Source: Desulfobacteraceae bacterium (lineage in GTDB: Bacteria; Desulfobacterota; Desulfobacteria; Desulfobacterales; Desulfobacteraceae). From it: a stretch of DNA of 64,000 nucleotides. The position numbers and the translations under genes are program-made. Location of the stretch: NCBI GenBank assembly GCA_016743945.1, contig JADGFI010000011.1, positions 1 to 64,000 on the forward strand, written 5' to 3'. Every line of letters starts with the position of its first letter. Position 1 is the stretch's first letter. Shown here piece by piece: positions 9,263 to 17,763 of this stretch. Below the pieces are notes generated by a model, which saw only the letters and a list, made by a program, of their open reading frames with translations, was not told the origin of the DNA and searched no databases.

Positions 9263-9475
9263 TTTTTGGCCTGTCGAACATAACGACGTTTATTAATAGT
9301 TCACATATGTTACGCATACCATCGTTCCTAGCTCCCATCCGAGTTGATGCTCCCAGAGTTGAGGTCCTCTCTCGATTCTCTCTTCCGGCCAAAGGCCAAG
9401 GGCTTCATTGTAATTCGGGCTTCACACAAAACCATTACTGGTGATGCATGCCGAAATGGAAAACTGCTGGTAATA
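9263..9475. repeat. Dispersed repeat, copy 2
   Basis: Second copy of the roughly 200-bp repeat at 502-711, in the same orientation, with common blocks such as AACATAACGACGTTTA, CCAGAGTTGAG and CCAAGGGCTTCATTGT. Here it lies directly 5' of the group II intron remnant, whereas copy 1 lies beside an IS630 remnant. It is therefore not simply part of either element. Confidence 0.7.
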
Positions 9476-9625
9476 CAGCAGGTTGGGTCAAGCCCAACAT
9501 TATTAAAAGCGACTTCTTGTCGCAACCGGCGCATGTTCCTTGTTGGCATTTCAACCAAATTTTTACCACTTCATGTGTCGCTTAGCAATCGGTTCAAATT
9601 TCGGGGTCCACTATAGATGTATATT

Positions 9626-9665
9626 CTTATGTTAATGTTTTTAGGGCCAAAAACATTAACATAAG
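9626..9665. repeat. 17-bp perfect inverted repeat
   Basis: Arms 9626-9642 and 9649-9665 around a 6-base loop, AT-rich (starts CTTATGTTAATG). It could be a bidirectional terminator or the junction of two insertion-sequence ends. No gene ends close enough to decide. Confidence 0.6.
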
Positions 9666-9872
9666 ACCTTGTTAACACTTATCTTTCATGGTGAACTTAA
9701 AAGTCTGCTATTCTTGGATTCGATAAATTTCTTTGATTGCAAAAAGCTGGCAGACCATGCTAAAAAGAAAAATCATGATGCTCTTTACAGAATATTAATA
9801 TTTTATGACGGTAGTGATCAAACAGATTAATCCGGTTCATACACCTCATCGTTTGCATATTGGGAGAATTTT

Positions 9873-10397
9873 TTGCGTGTTTTTTTAAATATTCTTTTTT
9901 TATTTTTACCTGTCATGGGTTTGTTTCTTGCTGCGATAGGATTATCAGAAGGCCCGAACTATTTTGTAAAAAGATCCATTATTATTGAAAAGATGCAATA
10001 TGATACAGTTGTTATCAGAAACAAATTTCTGGAAAAGGAGAAAAGAACCTTTGAGAAACGTTGGACAATGGATTATTCCTACTTTGATACGCGAAGCCGC
10101 AGGCAGTATGGAAGTAAGGCTTTGCTCACTAATGAATTGCCGCGGAACCCCGAATATTATAAGATGGGCGATACCCTGATCCATCGTATTCCAATGGATA
10201 AAACCGATGGACGTTTCGGATTAAATCAAGACGTGAAAATTGGATTGCAAATAACATTGATCTTTTCATTCTTTGGATTCCCATTGTTGGTGTTGGTCAA
10301 TTTCGGTCATTATCCAACGGTAAAAAAAATGACGACACCTATAGTCGCGCTTCCCCTTCTTTTCGCTTTAGGAATGATACTCTTCTCGTTATTCTGA
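9873..10397 (+). CDS. Hypothetical membrane protein
   Basis: 174 residues that I do not recognise. There are about three transmembrane segments: an N-terminal one (about residues 3-24, LNILFLFLPVMGLFLAAIGL), one near 125-145 (LQITLIFSFFGFPLLVLVNF) and a C-terminal one (about 155-173). The hydrophilic middle (30-120) is charged and probably faces one side of the membrane as a single domain. The TTG start at 9873 is supported by GGGAG at 9862-9866, 6 bases upstream; the track gives no better ATG. It is flanked by mobile-element debris, so it may be accessory. Confidence 0.6.
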   Translation: MRVFLNILFLFLPVMGLFLAAIGLSEGPNYFVKRSIIIEKMQYDTVVIRNKFLEKEKRTFEKRWTMDYSYFDTRSRRQYGSKALLTNELPRNPEYYKMGDTLIHRIPMDKTDGRFGLNQDVKIGLQITLIFSFFGFPLLVLVNFGHYPTVKKMTTPIVALPLLFALGMILFSLF

Positions 10398-10476
10398 GTT
10401 CGGTTGCACAGGCGGAATTTCCCGCCCGCGTTGATTATTTGGTAATGCTTTCTATCTCATGTACTGGACATAACCA

Positions 10477-10761
10477 TCAATTTTCATCTTTAATCTTTCC
10501 GATAGAAAAGGATCTGCCCCTCCAAATTGCTCCAAAAGAGAATAAGCCTCCTCTCTGTATTTTGACATTTTGTCTCTGACCGTGTTTATTTTTACCTTCA
10601 TTATACGTCAAATCAAATATTTTCTTGATCGAACACCAGTCTATGGAATTATCAATTTCTACCATCCGTTTAAGCCTGATATTGGTAAAAGAATTATTTT
10701 CAACAGATTCCAGAGCTGCAAAAGTCATTTGCTTACTTTTTTTCTTAAAACTCATGAGCAC
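10477..10761 (-). pseudogene. IS5-like transposase N-terminal fragment
   Basis: The first 60 residues (KKKSKQMTFAALESVENN, then SIDWCSIKKIFDLTYNEGKN) resemble the N-terminus of IS5-group transposases, where a DW..I..L...Y block precedes the DDE domain. After KHGQRQ the frame changes: the remainder fits another frame (MSKYREEAYSLLEQFGG, ending at TAG near 10455). No catalytic residues remain. Probably a truncated or fused relic. Confidence 0.5.
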
Positions 10762-11488
10762 CCCCCAAAGTTATGGTTAAGTTTTAAGTAAATCATAGCA
10801 TGCTTTGATAAATTATTCAATGTTTTCAGCTATATAAATCGTTTTACTATTAAGCTTTTATTGGAAAATTTCAATTTTGTATTTTCTCGAGGTATTGGTT
10901 TAGGGGCTGTGCAAAGCTCTTAGTTTACTGCATTTTATAAAAAAATAGCTCCGCCCTTTCCATTACATGAATCGCAGTTGGAGAAAAGATAATAAAGCCA
11001 TATAAGGAAAATAGGGAAATAGCAATCAATAAAGTCCTTATTTTTGTGTTATTTTGATATAAATTCAGTGCGTTTGTCTGTTCCATGGCCGGCACCTATT
11101 TGGACAATATGGTTTCACAATATGATATGCGATCACCCAGGGAAGGGTGTTGGTCTGTTACGCTGTTTCGACCCGGGTCTTGCAATTTGAGCAGCGCTTG
11201 GCCCCCGAAAAAGCCGGGTATCACACTGGGAGCATTCCTATCGTGCCGCTTCTTGTTTTACCCATATTTGGGTACCCAGTTTTTTCCGGGGTAATCTCCA
11301 ATAGATAAGCGCCCTCATTGCTCTTGACTTCAAATATTTCACCCAGAGCATATGCTATGCGAAAACTGGGATCCAGGCATTGGGGTGCTGCCTGGAGACG
11401 GTTCAGCCTTAATTACTCGACAATTAATTTTTGCTCTGCTTCGGACACGGCAGGGTGCCAGGTATCTGCAAACCCTAATTCATGGTCA
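10762..11488. other. Gene-free intergenic region
   Basis: About 730 bp between the IS5 relic and the aldehyde dehydrogenase stop. GC content rises after 11,085. A minus-strand frame near 11,220-11,370 reads ALGEIFEVKSNEGAYLLEI, but it is short, has stops on both sides and matches nothing I know. No RNA gene, terminator or repeat was identified. Confidence 0.4.
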
Positions 11489-12922
11489 TCATGCGTTTAA
11501 TGAAAATCCCCCCAATTTTGTTTCAAGATATTCTTCGATTCCCTCAAAAGATCCTTCCCTGCCTATTCCGCTCATCTTCATCCCGCCAAAGGGAGCGGCC
11601 GCAGAGGTCGGGTTGATGTCATTGATGCCGATGATGCCGAAATTAAGGCCCTCAAAAAATTTCATGGCCGTTGAATAGGCTTTGGTATACACGTAGGCTG
11701 CCAGGCCGTAATCTGTATCATTTGCCATCTTTAACAGGTCATCCTCGTCTTCATAGCTGATGACGGGGACCACGGGCCCAAAGGTCTCCTCCCTGTAAAT
11801 ACGCATTTTTGGGATCACATGGTCCAAAATGGTGGGGGCATAGAAATATCCCTTGTCCAGACCCTTGTCCATTATTCTAAATCCGCCGATAACAAGACTT
11901 GCCCCGTGATGGAGTGCATCCTTTACCTGGTTGTCCACTTTTTCAATGGCAGCCGCATTCACCAGGGGCCCGATCTTAACACCGGGGGTCATCCCGTTGC
12001 CGGGGATCATCTGGACGACCTTTTCTTTGAGCTCTTTTAAAAATAACGCTTTCATGGTGGAATGGACATATATCCGGTTGGGACTGATGCAGGCCTGGCC
12101 GGTATTTAAAAATTTCACCAGGGACAACCCCTTGGCGGCATGGACCGGGTCGGCATCTTTACAGACAATAAAGGGGGCATGGCCGCCCAGTTCAAGGGAA
12201 ACCCGTTTCATTTGAACTATTGCCCCCCGGGCCAGCAGTTTCCCTATCTTTGTGGAACCGGTAAAGGTCAGTTTTGCAATTCGTTTGTCTGTCATAAAAA
12301 CCTGGCCCACGGGTGCAGGATCCAGGGCGGTGACCAGGTTGGCTACCCCCTTGGGCAGTCCCGCCCTTTCGAGCAATTTAAAAATCTCAACCGCACAGAG
12401 GGGGGTGGCTTCGGCGGGCTTTAACACAAGGGTGCATCCTGCGGCAAGGGCCGGCGCCACTTTCCTTGCGATCATGGATATGGGATAATTCCAGGGTGTA
12501 ATGGCGGCCACGACCCCCACGGGCTGTTTTGCCACCAAAAATCGCTGATCCCCCCGGGAAGACGGGATGGTCCGTCCATAAATTCTTTTTGCCTCTTCGG
12601 CAAACCACAAAAAAAAGTCGGCCCCGTATTTGACCTCATTTCTGGCGGCTTGAATAGGTTTACCCTGCTCTTGGGTCATGGTCTGTGCCAGGTGCTCAAG
12701 GTTTCCCATCATAAGGGTGTGGACCTCATACAAAAAGGCGGATCGTTGATACGCTGTCTGGGAAGACCAGATGGGCAAGGCTTCACCTGCTGCTGTCACA
12801 GCCATGCCTGCTTCGATTTCGCCGCCATCGGGGACCCGGGAGATGACATTTCCGTTGGCGGGGTTTAAAACAGAAAACTCTTTTTGATCCTTTGCCTGGA
12901 TCCACTGGCCATTGATAAACAT
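11489..12922 (-). CDS. NAD(P)-dependent aldehyde dehydrogenase (succinate-semialdehyde dehydrogenase type)
   Basis: 477 residues, full length for the ALDH superfamily. The catalytic Cys278 sits in NTGQACISPNR and the general base Glu244 in SLELGGHAPF. The nucleotide-binding turn is TFTGSTKIGK, and PWNYP and EETFGPVVPV are the other standard blocks. The overall pattern (FINGQWI, NPANGNVISRVP, AAPFGGMKMSGIGREG) is closest to GabD-like succinate-semialdehyde dehydrogenases, although the exact aldehyde cannot be read from sequence. ATG 12922 follows AAGGAG. It is monocistronic; the divergent flavoprotein gene begins 170 bp away. Confidence 0.88.
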   Translation of the reverse strand: MFINGQWIQAKDQKEFSVLNPANGNVISRVPDGGEIEAGMAVTAAGEALPIWSSQTAYQRSAFLYEVHTLMMGNLEHLAQTMTQEQGKPIQAARNEVKYGADFFLWFAEEAKRIYGRTIPSSRGDQRFLVAKQPVGVVAAITPWNYPISMIARKVAPALAAGCTLVLKPAEATPLCAVEIFKLLERAGLPKGVANLVTALDPAPVGQVFMTDKRIAKLTFTGSTKIGKLLARGAIVQMKRVSLELGGHAPFIVCKDADPVHAAKGLSLVKFLNTGQACISPNRIYVHSTMKALFLKELKEKVVQMIPGNGMTPGVKIGPLVNAAAIEKVDNQVKDALHHGASLVIGGFRIMDKGLDKGYFYAPTILDHVIPKMRIYREETFGPVVPVISYEDEDDLLKMANDTDYGLAAYVYTKAYSTAMKFFEGLNFGIIGINDINPTSAAAPFGGMKMSGIGREGSFEGIEEYLETKLGGFSLNA

Positions 12923-13093
12923 TCCAATCTCCTTTTAATTAATTAAATTTTACAGGTGAAGACTCCCGGATTTCGGGATTACCGCTCCCCATTTATATCA
13001 AAATTGCTCTTCTCGATAAAAATAACTTGATACTATCTGAAATACGGTTAATATCAAAGGTTGTCTATAAATAAAAAAGAATCAAGGTGACTT

Positions 13094-14470
13094 ATGACAT
13101 ATGATGTAATTATCGTAGGCGGTGGACCTGCCGGACTTTTTGCGGCCTATCATCTCAAAGAGCACTCAAATCTTTCGGTTCTTTTGATCGAAAAGGGAAA
13201 AGATTCCCTGAAACGCAAATGCCCCAACCACAATCTTCAAAAATGTGTCCAGTGTGATCCTTGCAACATTTTGGCGGGTATTGGGGGAGCAGGTCTCTAC
13301 TCCGACGGAAAACTCAATTTCATCCCCCGTCTTGGCAAAACAGACCTGACCCAGTTTATGCCCTTGAGCGCAGCCCAGGACCTTATTGATGAGACTGAAA
13401 AAATCTTTACCCGGTTTAAAATGGACGGGCCCATATATCCCACTAATATGGAAGCGGCAAAACAGATCCGGAAAGAGGCCAAACGGTTTGGGATTGATCT
13501 TCTTCTGATCAAGCAAAAACACCTGGGCAGTGACAATCTCCCCGGATATATTACGCAGATGGCGGCCCACATAAAATCAAAGGGGCTAAAAATCAAAACA
13601 AATGAAGAAGTTGTTGATATCATTGAACAGGAGGGTCAGGTCCGGGGAGTCATCACGAACAAGGGGGAATACAAGGCCCCCAATGTGATCCTGGCCCCGG
13701 GCAGAATCGGTGCCAACTGGATGGCTTGTCTTGCCCAGCGATACGGCATCGACGTAAGCCAGCGGGGTATTGAAGTAGGGGTCCGCGTGGAGGTCCACAA
13801 TGACATCATGGATGATCTGTGCAATGTCATCTATGACCCCACTTTTTTTATTCAGACCAACACCTATGATGACCAGACCCGGACTTTTTGCACCAACCAG
13901 GGAGGATTTATCTCCCTTGAAAACTACAAGGAGTTTGTCTGTATCAACGGCCACGCCTATTCGGGCAAAAAATCCACCAACACCAATTTTGCATTTCTCT
14001 CAAAGGTGATCCTCACAGAACCTGTGACAGACAACCAGGCCTATGGAGAGTCCATTGGTCGGCTTGCCACCATCATCGGCGGGGGAAAGCCGATCCTGCA
14101 AAGATTCGGAGATCTCAAACGGGGACGGCGCTCCACCTGGAATAGGATCCGCAAGGGCTATATCGAACCCACCATGACCAACGTGGTGTGCGGGGACATC
14201 GCCATGGCCCTTCCCGAACGGATCCTCACCAACCTCATTGAGGGACTTGAGACCTTAAACTGTGTGGTACCAGGGGTTTCCAACGACGAAACCCTGCTCT
14301 ATGCCCCTGAGATCAAATTCTTTGCCACCCAGGTTGAAACCAGCAATTATCTGGAAACCTGTATAAAGGGAATGTATGTGGCAGGGGACGGACCCGGCGT
14401 GGCCGGCAATATTGTGTCGGCAGCCGCCACCGGGCTGATACCGGCCAAGCGGATCATAGAACTTCAATAG
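13094..14470 (+). CDS. FAD-dependent oxidoreductase (COG2509 type)
   Basis: 458 residues. The N-terminal Rossmann motif DVIIVGGGPAGLFAAYHL (residues 4-21) binds FAD, and the C-terminal GMYVAGDGPGVAGNIVSAAATG is the second dinucleotide-contact region typical of this uncharacterised family. The cysteines in KCPNHNLQKCVQCDPCNI (about residues 36-53) are a recurrent feature and may hold a metal or disulfides. The family is annotated only as FAD-dependent dehydrogenase; no substrate is known. It is cytoplasmic and convergent with queD (6 bp apart). ATG 13094 is preceded by AAGGTG. Confidence 0.85.
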   Translation: MTYDVIIVGGGPAGLFAAYHLKEHSNLSVLLIEKGKDSLKRKCPNHNLQKCVQCDPCNILAGIGGAGLYSDGKLNFIPRLGKTDLTQFMPLSAAQDLIDETEKIFTRFKMDGPIYPTNMEAAKQIRKEAKRFGIDLLLIKQKHLGSDNLPGYITQMAAHIKSKGLKIKTNEEVVDIIEQEGQVRGVITNKGEYKAPNVILAPGRIGANWMACLAQRYGIDVSQRGIEVGVRVEVHNDIMDDLCNVIYDPTFFIQTNTYDDQTRTFCTNQGGFISLENYKEFVCINGHAYSGKKSTNTNFAFLSKVILTEPVTDNQAYGESIGRLATIIGGGKPILQRFGDLKRGRRSTWNRIRKGYIEPTMTNVVCGDIAMALPERILTNLIEGLETLNCVVPGVSNDETLLYAPEIKFFATQVETSNYLETCIKGMYVAGDGPGVAGNIVSAAATGLIPAKRIIELQ

Positions 14471-14475
14471 AAGAC

Positions 14476-14859
14476 TTATTCCGGAATATACGTGGCACAA
14501 GCATCCTCGGATTCCCACGCCATGACCCGGGATACCACAAGACTTTTATCCAGGCTCTCCCCAAGGAGGGCCTGGACTTTTTGAGCAATATAGACGGCAA
14601 TCCGTTCAGAGGTCGGCTGTTGACCGCTAAAAGCAGGAAGTGCATTGAGGAATTGATGATCCAGCTCCTTGTCCACTACCTGACGCACGGCCCGTTTAAT
14701 GTCTCCGAAATCAGCCAAAACACCGGCTGAATTGAGTTCCTTTCCTATAACACAGACTTCCACCTGCCAATTATGGCCATGAAGATTTTCACACTTATGC
14801 CCCACCATGGTGAGTTGATGGGCGCCTGCAAAATGGGTTTTCACCTTTAGCTCAAACAT
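14476..14859 (-). CDS. queD: 6-carboxy-5,6,7,8-tetrahydropterin synthase
   Basis: 127 residues of the QueD/PTPS family, the second step of queuosine/7-deazaguanine synthesis: dihydroneopterin triphosphate to 6-carboxytetrahydropterin. The zinc ligands are His14 (FAGAH), His27 and His29 (LHGHN). Cys23 in KCENLHGH is the catalytic cysteine, and DFGDIK plus LDHQFLN complete the T-fold active site. The final MAWESEDACATYIPE holds the pterin-anchoring Glu. No queC, queE or queF is next to it; dnaJ lies just upstream on the same strand. Confidence 0.93.
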   Translation of the reverse strand: MFELKVKTHFAGAHQLTMVGHKCENLHGHNWQVEVCVIGKELNSAGVLADFGDIKRAVRQVVDKELDHQFLNALPAFSGQQPTSERIAVYIAQKVQALLGESLDKSLVVSRVMAWESEDACATYIPE

Positions 14860-14880
14860 ATTTCCGCCTTAATAGATGCA

Positions 14881-15984
14881 TTACAGATTCTTAAATAGAT
14901 TTTTTAATTTGTTTGATATTTTATTGGAGTCCTGTTTGTCAAACTCTTTTAAAAGGTCTTTTTGTTTCTGGTTCAATTTTGTGGGGGTTTTGATAATCAC
15001 TTTTATAATCTGGTCTCCCCGTCGTCCAGTTCGAAGGGAGGCAATTCCCTCGCCTCTGAGCTTAAAACTGTCCCCATACTGAGTTCCCTTGGGAATCTTG
15101 AATTTTTCTTCACCCACCAGGGTGGGGATGGTAATCTCATCCCCCAGGGCGGCCTGGATAAATGAGATATCAATGGCACAGATAATATCGGTGTGGTCCC
15201 GCTGGAAAAACTTATGGGGATTGACATTGATCACCACATACAAATCTCCGGGAGGACCGTCTGGAGAGGGGGATCCCTCACCTTCACCCGTAAGCCGCAG
15301 TTTGGAGCCCACATCAACGCCGGCCGGAATCTTGACCTGAACCTTCCGGGTAATTTCCACCCTTCCAGCCCCCCGGCAACGGGCACATGGATTGGAAATC
15401 ATGGTCCCGCGGCCCCGGCAATAGGGGCAGGAGGTCTTTACCTTGAAAAAACCCTGGCTCTGGATAAACTGGCCCGTTCCATGGCAATGGGAGCAGGTTT
15501 CAGGACTTGTTCCAGACTGGCACCCGGTGCCTTCACATTCCTTGCAGGTATCCATTTTGGGAATGGAGATGGTTTTTTCCGTACCAAAGGCGGCTTCCAT
15601 AAAATCAATGGACATATTATACTGAAGATCTGAGCCTCTCTGGACCCGACTTCCCCGTCCCCCCTGGTTGCCGCCAAACCCGAAAAAATCTTCAAAGATA
15701 TCACCGAAACTGGAAAAAATATCCTCAAACCCGCTGGGGCCTGAATGCCCTGAACCTTCTAACCCCTGGTGCCCGAACTGATCGTAGATCTGACGTTTAT
15801 TGTCATTGCTCAGCACTTCATAGGCTTCAGACGCTTCCTTAAATTTATCTTCAGCAGCTTTGTTGTCTGGATTTTTATCCGGATGATATTTAATCGCCTG
15901 CTTTCGATAGGCCTTTTTCAGTTCTGGTTTTCCTGAATCCCTGGCAACCCCAAGAATTTCATAATAATCTCGTTTATCAGTCAT
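14881..15984 (-). CDS. dnaJ: Chaperone protein DnaJ
   Basis: 367 residues, a full type I (DnaJA) J-protein that stimulates the DnaK ATPase. The J domain occupies residues 1-70 with HPD at 34-36. A Gly/Phe-rich linker follows at about 75-115. The zinc-binding domain has four CxxCxGxG repeats (starting at Cys147, Cys164, Cys186 and Cys200), and the C-terminal substrate-binding domains follow ([17 protein letters not shown], then GDLYVVINV). dnaK and grpE are not adjacent. ATG 15984 is the obvious start. It shares its strand with queD and may be cotranscribed, the gap being 21 bp. Confidence 0.95.
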   Translation of the reverse strand: MTDKRDYYEILGVARDSGKPELKKAYRKQAIKYHPDKNPDNKAAEDKFKEASEAYEVLSNDNKRQIYDQFGHQGLEGSGHSGPSGFEDIFSSFGDIFEDFFGFGGNQGGRGSRVQRGSDLQYNMSIDFMEAAFGTEKTISIPKMDTCKECEGTGCQSGTSPETCSHCHGTGQFIQSQGFFKVKTSCPYCRGRGTMISNPCARCRGAGRVEITRKVQVKIPAGVDVGSKLRLTGEGEGSPSPDGPPGDLYVVINVNPHKFFQRDHTDIICAIDISFIQAALGDEITIPTLVGEEKFKIPKGTQYGDSFKLRGEGIASLRTGRRGDQIIKVIIKTPTKLNQKQKDLLKEFDKQDSNKISNKLKNLFKNL

Positions 15985-16108
15985 ATTCTACCCAATCATC
16001 CCAAGCGTTATGGCGCATTTATATTTGTAATATTGGTTCTAGTATGGTACTTTTCCTACCTGTTCTGGCAAATACAATAAAATAACTCAGAAATTCAGGT
16101 TGTCAACG

Positions 16109-16810
16109 ATGAATGAAGAACTTGATTTTGTCAAAGAAATGTTTGACAAAATATCCCCTAGATATGATTTTTTAAACCGGTTGCTCAGTTTTCGACAGGA
16201 TAAGTTCTGGCGCAGCCAAATGGTGTGTGCCGCAAAACTTGCAACAGACAGTCGCGTCATGGATGTGGCCTGCGGCACCTGTGATGTGGCCCTTGAGATC
16301 AGCGCACAATTAAAGGGAAGGGTAAAAATTTTCGGTATTGATTTTTCCCCTGGAATGCTCTCCCTTGGCCGTCAAAAGCTATTGCACAAAAAAAATAGCG
16401 CCATTGATCTTTTAAACGCGGATGCCCTCCATCTTCCCTTCAGACCGGACAAATTTGATGCCGTATTTATTGCCTTTGGTATCCGCAATATCATGGGCCG
16501 CAAGGAGGCTATCCAAGAATTTTACAAGGTTCTGAAAAAAAATGGGAGACTTGTGGTGCTGGAGTTGACCACCCCGGAAAAAGGCTTTTTCCGTCAGATC
16601 TATCTGGGATATTTTAAACGAGTTCTTCCCTTGATCGGTTCTTTTTTTTCCAAACATGCCAAGGCCTATAGCTACTTGCCTGAATCCGTATTAAATTTTC
16701 CAGATCCTGTTTGCTTTTCAAAAACAATGAAAACTGCAGGATTTGAACAGATCCGATTCAAGCAAATGACCTTTGGCATCGTCACCTTATTTGTGGGAAC
16801 CAAAGGCTAA
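16109..16810 (+). CDS. ubiE: Demethylmenaquinone/ubiquinone methyltransferase
   Basis: 233 residues of the UbiE/MenG family of SAM-dependent C-methyltransferases. The N-terminal KEMFDKISPRYDFLNRLLSF is diagnostic. SAM motif I is VMDVACGTCDVALE (the usual Gly at the sixth position is Cys). IAFGIRNI and LELTTPEKGFFR match the two UbiE signature blocks. Together with mqnB at 58.8 kb this points to menaquinone made by the futalosine route, with this enzyme doing the last methylation. ATG 16109 has AGG at 9 bases; a TTG at 16100 is a possible earlier start. Divergent from dnaJ. Confidence 0.92.
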   Translation: MNEELDFVKEMFDKISPRYDFLNRLLSFRQDKFWRSQMVCAAKLATDSRVMDVACGTCDVALEISAQLKGRVKIFGIDFSPGMLSLGRQKLLHKKNSAIDLLNADALHLPFRPDKFDAVFIAFGIRNIMGRKEAIQEFYKVLKKNGRLVVLELTTPEKGFFRQIYLGYFKRVLPLIGSFFSKHAKAYSYLPESVLNFPDPVCFSKTMKTAGFEQIRFKQMTFGIVTLFVGTKG

Positions 16811-17055
16811 GTCCTTTTTAAAATGGTTCCCATTGCTTGATTTTGTAATAAAAACGTAATACTTCTACCAGGACTTTACGGGGTTTAATGTCCAGCAGGC
16901 CGTCTGGTCTTATCTCCTGGGGTTATCTCCTGAGCGGTCCATGGTTTTAAACTGAACCCGTTTCTTGACAATCTTGATGGCTTATTTTATAAAGTTTTTT
17001 GCTTAAAACAGGAACAATTGAAACGCTCCCTTATAATTATGGTTGCCAGACACAA

Positions 17056-17718
17056 ATGAGACAAAAATTACTTCAAACCGTTGAAGGCAGATTGCTTTTA
17101 GCGGGCAGCATCCTTAGCCTTTTGCTTGTCATCTCGCTTGGGATTTACGGTTTTACAGACTTTAGTGCAGCCAAAATACTTTTTTTTGTATTTATAACCC
17201 ATATTGTGGGAAGCCGTGCCGGCGGCATTGGGCTGTGTATCCTCAACGGATTCAGCCCCCTCACAACCATTGCCTATAATTTTTATGTTGAAGTTTTGAT
17301 TGTCTGTTTTACCTATTCAGGATTTGTCCTCAGCACGACCAACTACCTGAAAATTGAATGGATCAAACGCTTCATGGACCAGCTGGCCGTAAAAGCCCTG
17401 GAACAAAAAGAAAAAATTCAATCCTATGGGTGGATCGGCATTTTTCTCTTTGTCATGGCCCCCCTGCCGGTGACAGGACCTGTGGTGGGATCCATCATCG
17501 GCTATATGCTCAGGATGGGACTTTTCAGAACTTTTTCCGCCACTGCCCTGGGAACCCTGACCGCCAATATTGCCTGGTGTTACGGTTTTGAATTTTTAGA
17601 GCAGCGTTTCCACATGATCCAATATATATTCGGCGCCATTGTGGTTATTGTGATGATCCCCTATTTAAAGCAAATCAAAAAATTTATTGCGGAATATAGA
17701 AAAGGGGATCCCAACTAA
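17056..17718 (+). CDS. Small multidrug export-family membrane protein (PF06695-like)
   Basis: 220 residues from the ATG at 17056. About five transmembrane stretches are visible (about residues 13-32, 36-55, 75-95, 133-160 and 185-205). The block IFLFVMAPLPVTGPVVGSIIGYMLRMG is characteristic of the family named small multidrug export protein, whose transport role is largely unproven. The frame is open to a TTG at 16999 (LKTGTIETLPYNYG), but neither start has a strong ribosome-binding site. MRQKLLQT is preferred because the hydrophobic part follows directly. It is monocistronic and convergent with nadB. Confidence 0.78.
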   Translation: MRQKLLQTVEGRLLLAGSILSLLLVISLGIYGFTDFSAAKILFFVFITHIVGSRAGGIGLCILNGFSPLTTIAYNFYVEVLIVCFTYSGFVLSTTNYLKIEWIKRFMDQLAVKALEQKEKIQSYGWIGIFLFVMAPLPVTGPVVGSIIGYMLRMGLFRTFSATALGTLTANIAWCYGFEFLEQRFHMIQYIFGAIVVIVMIPYLKQIKKFIAEYRKGDPN

Positions 17719-17763
17719 AGAGGATGCTGCAAAACCAGATTTCTAAATACCTAAAGCCGCTGA

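Noticed and set aside
11085..11294. A 69-codon plus-strand frame as a gene.
   Set aside because: No ribosome-binding site, no family resemblance, and composition like the surrounding non-coding sequence.
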